From assembly GCF_016881405.1 (NCBI RefSeq), contig NZ_WOFE01000010.1, positions 1 to 64,000 of the forward strand: DNA of 64,000 nt, in the 5' to 3' direction. This DNA is from Deefgea chitinilytica (lineage in GTDB: Bacteria > Pseudomonadota > Gammaproteobacteria > Burkholderiales > Chitinibacteraceae). The translations under genes and the position numbers were made by a program. Below, in pieces: positions 63,201-64,000 of this stretch (position 1 is its first letter; each line of letters starts with the position of its first letter). Below the pieces are notes generated by a model, which saw only the letters and a program-made list of their open reading frames with translations, did not search any database and was not told the origin of the DNA.

Positions 63201-64000
63201 TGGTGATGCTGAGTGTGGCGTTGCTGTTATCGCCATCGTTATCGCTGAGAGTGTAAGTGAAGACTTCACTGACGGTGTCGGCGGGAGTTGTTTGGCGGCT
63301 TTCGTCTTCACCAAACGTAGTTTTGCTTGCTGCCAGGCTTTGAATCGCATCGTAGCCTTGGAAAATATAATCATCTGCGGTATTGCCGCCTTCGCCTTCG
63401 TTATTATTTCGGGCTGCATCTGCTTCTGCTTTGGTAAATAGGGTATAGGTGTATGAGCCATCTTGATTAAGGATTAGGTGGCCATACTTACCATCAATTA
63501 CAAAATTGCCACTGCCGTCGCTGGTATTGTCGCTCTGACCGTTGGCATTTTGAACTTGGCTGACACCGACTGCGTCAGCACCTTTGCTGTCGGCTACATC
63601 ACCAGACGCGCCATTTTCGATCACATTGCCAGTGATTTGTACCAGATTAGGTTTAGACTCATTGTAATTATCGCCTTCTCCAATAAAGAAAGTCGGCTGC
63701 GGGTTGTCTGAAGCATTAAATGCGTCTTCGCTCATTTCTCGTTGATCATTACGAGCGACGGGAGCGGTATCGGTAATCAGGATATCCAGCGTGTCGCTGC
63801 TGGTTTGACCGATGCTGTCAGTCAGCACAATCGTGAAACTATCGACGATGCTATTGTCACCTGCGCTGTGGTTTTGCGCGCCGCTTTCGACTGAATAGCT
63901 GTAGCTCACCACACCCGTCGTGGCGTTAAAGCCGGTTAAAGTTAGGCTACCTAGATCGGTCGTGATGGTGAGCGGGGTAGTACCCAATGCGTTCAGTTGC
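57247..64000 (-). CDS. giant VCBS/VWA/RTX adhesin, partial (5' end beyond window)
   Basis: At least 2250 residues are present and the frame stays open to the window edge, so the N-terminus is missing. From the edge come VCBS/cadherin-like repeats (DxDG.., GTNDAPVI), three near-identical 124-residue units, a von Willebrand A domain with metal site DVSGSMGSG and DGEP (bases about 59600-59970), further beta domains, RTX calcium repeats (GGNGNDILSGGKGNDILNGG, about 57590-57665) and a C-terminal type I secretion signal region. It would be exported by the convergent TolC/LapB/LapC-type system and mediate surface or cell attachment. The retention module typical of LapA-type N-termini cannot be seen, and no lapD/lapG is in the window. 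Confidence 0.92.
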   Translation of the reverse strand, partial: QLNALGTTPLTITTDLGSLTLTGFNATTGVVSYSYSVESGAQNHSAGDNSIVDSFTIVLTDSIGQTSSDTLDILITDTAPVARNDQREMSEDAFNASDNPQPTFFIGEGDNYNESKPNLVQITGNVIENGASGDVADSKGADAVGVSQVQNANGQSDNTSDGSGNFVIDGKYGHLILNQDGSYTYTLFTKAEADAARNNNEGEGGNTADDYIFQGYDAIQSLAASKTTFGEDESRQTTPADTVSEVFTYTLSDNDGDNSNATLSITISGSNDTPVITTQKGQDQGEVTEAGHLDDGTIVTGSPSATGTLSASDVDHGASLNWSGNTTGSYGSFAITNAGVWTYTLDNGLANSLAEGVSTSESFTATVTDEHGASSTQLVTITIIGTNDRPVISYTQGNDAGKVVEDDYPLSNEEDLPENPAITVSGQLTSDDPDNGAIANWSILGADSGTYGSIVVDTAGKWTYTLDNTAAQSLADGESKTETYTVRVTDDKGAWDDQLVTITIVGTNDDPVINSKAQNASITEVVDLGSGENTLLHSANGAVTFTDVDTLDTHTATVAPQAGNYLGTLTLDPSDSPNVTDKSVGWTFTVNDALLDSLQAGQTLTQKYDVTVNDGHGGTATQTITITLVGTNDAPVISSAVQGATITEVADLADDENTLLHSTNGAVTFTDVDTLDTHTATVAPQAGNYLGTLTLDPNDSPNVTDKSVGWTFTVNDVLLDSLQAGQTLTQKYDVTVNDGHGGTATQTITITLVGTNDAPVISSAVQGATITEVADLADNENTLLHSANGAVTFTDVDTLDTHTATVAPQAGNYLGTLTLDPNDSPNVTDKSVGWTFTVNDALLDSLQAGQTLTQKYDVTVDDGHGGTTTQTITITLVGTNDKPIISNDPGNAQGGNDVVYEAGLSAGSQAGVAAITATGTFTVGDPDGLGDIKSLTVGGITFHIASGTDTSTDKYVTSLSDLNGKTVSTAHGALHIDSYNAGVFAYTYTLTSTVQNATAADTQFSEVIPLSVTDGINSASTDITVNIIDDVPHAQNDGVATVTEDATGLANSALTSTVSGDVLSNDSAGADQSKAFGAWSSTDTAVVAALNQYGLLTQGSNGTWSYVLNNALTATQALSGTFSQDYVLHYTMKDADGDSSPATLTIHINGTNDGPHISLNQSAVLVSEEGLSNANLDTVLLNDPASSSSDPTDAADNPKTAHGTFSVSDADVGDTLTVTLLTGPTGLTSGSPAQAVQWALSPDGHTLTGYVGSNTTANAVLTITLTQGTAGNWSYDVELLKPINHANNSYEDVRSVSFDIQVSDPSQASSTATLTVNIEDDMPVANTQTVAATIPTVNTNLILTIDVSGSMGSGVGSKMELAKTALMQLIDRYDNLGDVKVMLVTFSGGSSLQGSTTWLDVTTAKSILASLTANGSTNYDSPLQQVIDHFGDAGKFTGSGTQNIAYFLSDGEPNVSGYLTYPSNETGNSSTVGIAGDDITDWQNFVSDNQINSLSFSVGSNVAPATLDPIAYNGILGSNTNAIAVPTINDLPAALLNSVQFTQHTLNLFGLNGGFGADGGHVASLTVDGVTYFFNGSVTGGTSNGTFNNGTWVINTNGTNNSGGTISIDMNTGVAHYNVSPSSSLNEIIAFTLIDNDGDKADGSVTFNLNAPPQIVVNTGNTNNANDVVNESALASGTNPSSNSEFAVGTLTLSDPNGALNTTLASITVGTTTVTLNQIMSSTGYTFSGTNGDLTISNYNSVTGLADYKFVLKSATTDVSNSIESNRFDIKISDGSLESPVQTITIQIVDDAPILAVTNGYIADKTGGVLLGNLVEMGADGGAASGAIIWNSVTSKINGSSASLTSLGEEVTISISGNTVTGKTASNATVFLIVGNTDGSYSMTLNRPIDSSKLFSTDGQLLSYGDSPRDGYYLYQGTGDQFFGFNSGALPDANKTLLATFTGTGGSGGNLNKINTSTSGIGVGGNTMDSGDTLQIDLNNNAKFSAVKISVDNYIGGEGEYFVRYTDGTTSNAWIPLVVSGSNQDAFIQAPSGKFIDSIDIAHTGHGNQFKIDGMNFFQLDTGRIPTLDLGFTAKDGDGDTVSGTVKITLDLSGSVSSGNNNPSALGGSDDVDTLAGGNGNDILSGGKGNDILNGGDGSDLFVFSTVSNNGKDTIQDFTVAAKASGGDVLDITDLLSGAGVSTASFDANEGAFLQFTAGANSGEIKVMFDADGAGAGSAVQVATLTGMGATDPTTLLNTLLNNGEIQTNH
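61363..62478 (-). repeat. three tandem 372-bp coding repeats in the adhesin
   Basis: GGTACCAACGAGGGTGATGG recurs at 61363, 61735 and 62107, with a variant at 62479, a period of exactly 372 bases (124 codons). The copies differ at few positions. Such repeats change number by recombination. Confidence 0.92.

Overview
The window looks like a chromosomal stretch from a betaproteobacterium, most likely of the Neisseriales (Chitinibacter/Deefgea/Iodobacter-like). The basis is protein resemblance and gene order: grpE-dnaK-dnaJ, ubiE-ubiJ-ubiB preceded by a DUF971 gene, phoB-phoR, and aceA-aceB. No rRNA, tRNA, CRISPR array, transposase or phage gene was recognised, and assignment below order level is inference.

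Layout. 0.6-3.1 kb: a probable rhodoquinone-biosynthesis enzyme (RquA-like) divergent from an Xaa-His dipeptidase (pepD). 3.2-10.9 kb: a membrane histidine kinase and FixJ-type regulator, then a four-gene glucose-type ABC importer (gtsABCD-like). 11-14.9 kb: a GST-like protein, then the glyoxylate shunt (aceA, aceB). 15-18 kb: a small ribosome-binding protein, TerB-like and TerC genes, divergent from a NhaR-type regulator. 18-22.4 kb: the heat-shock cluster grpE-dnaK-dnaJ, with two clear sigma-32 promoters and a four-helix-bundle gene inserted between dnaK and dnaJ. 22.4-23.9 kb: repeat-rich spacer with an A+T-rich HEPN-like gene. 24-35.8 kb: aminotransferase, HD-GYP protein, murJ, rpsT, a REC/degenerate-GGDEF protein, an EAL-CBS-GGDEF protein and nadE. 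35.9-44.6 kb: a Ser/Thr kinase, then a TetR regulator and a three-gene RND efflux system with a perfect TetR-type palindrome. 44.8-48.3 kb: transaldolase and phoB-phoR. 48.5-52 kb: ubiquinone genes. 52.2-64 kb: a type I secretion operon convergent with a giant VCBS/VWA/RTX adhesin whose 5' end lies beyond the window.

How the parts may work together. Sugar uptake, glyoxylate shunt and transaldolase are carbon-flow genes. An identical 24-bp operator-like palindrome (TGTAGTC-N10-GACTACA) lies upstream of both gtsA and aceA, suggesting one regulator, possibly of the HexR/RccR type, joins glucose uptake to the glyoxylate shunt. Three c-di-GMP-related proteins and a LapBC-like secretion system with a large adhesin suggest control of surface attachment. 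The ubi genes would make the ubiquinone that RquA converts to rhodoquinone.

The most unusual layer is in the intergenic DNA. Four places carry paired purine-rich (GGAGTGAGG-like) and pyrimidine-rich (CCTCACACCTCACACAAT-like) arms placed at a stop codon, three of them within operons. At dnaK-dnaJ the two arms enclose the four-helix-bundle gene, as if the other three were empty copies of the same element. Independently, about ten copies of a 47-51 bp REP-like hairpin, a 22-bp perfect hairpin that supplies the aceB stop codon, a roughly 290-bp element with terminal inverted repeats, and GTAC-centred hairpins are scattered between genes.
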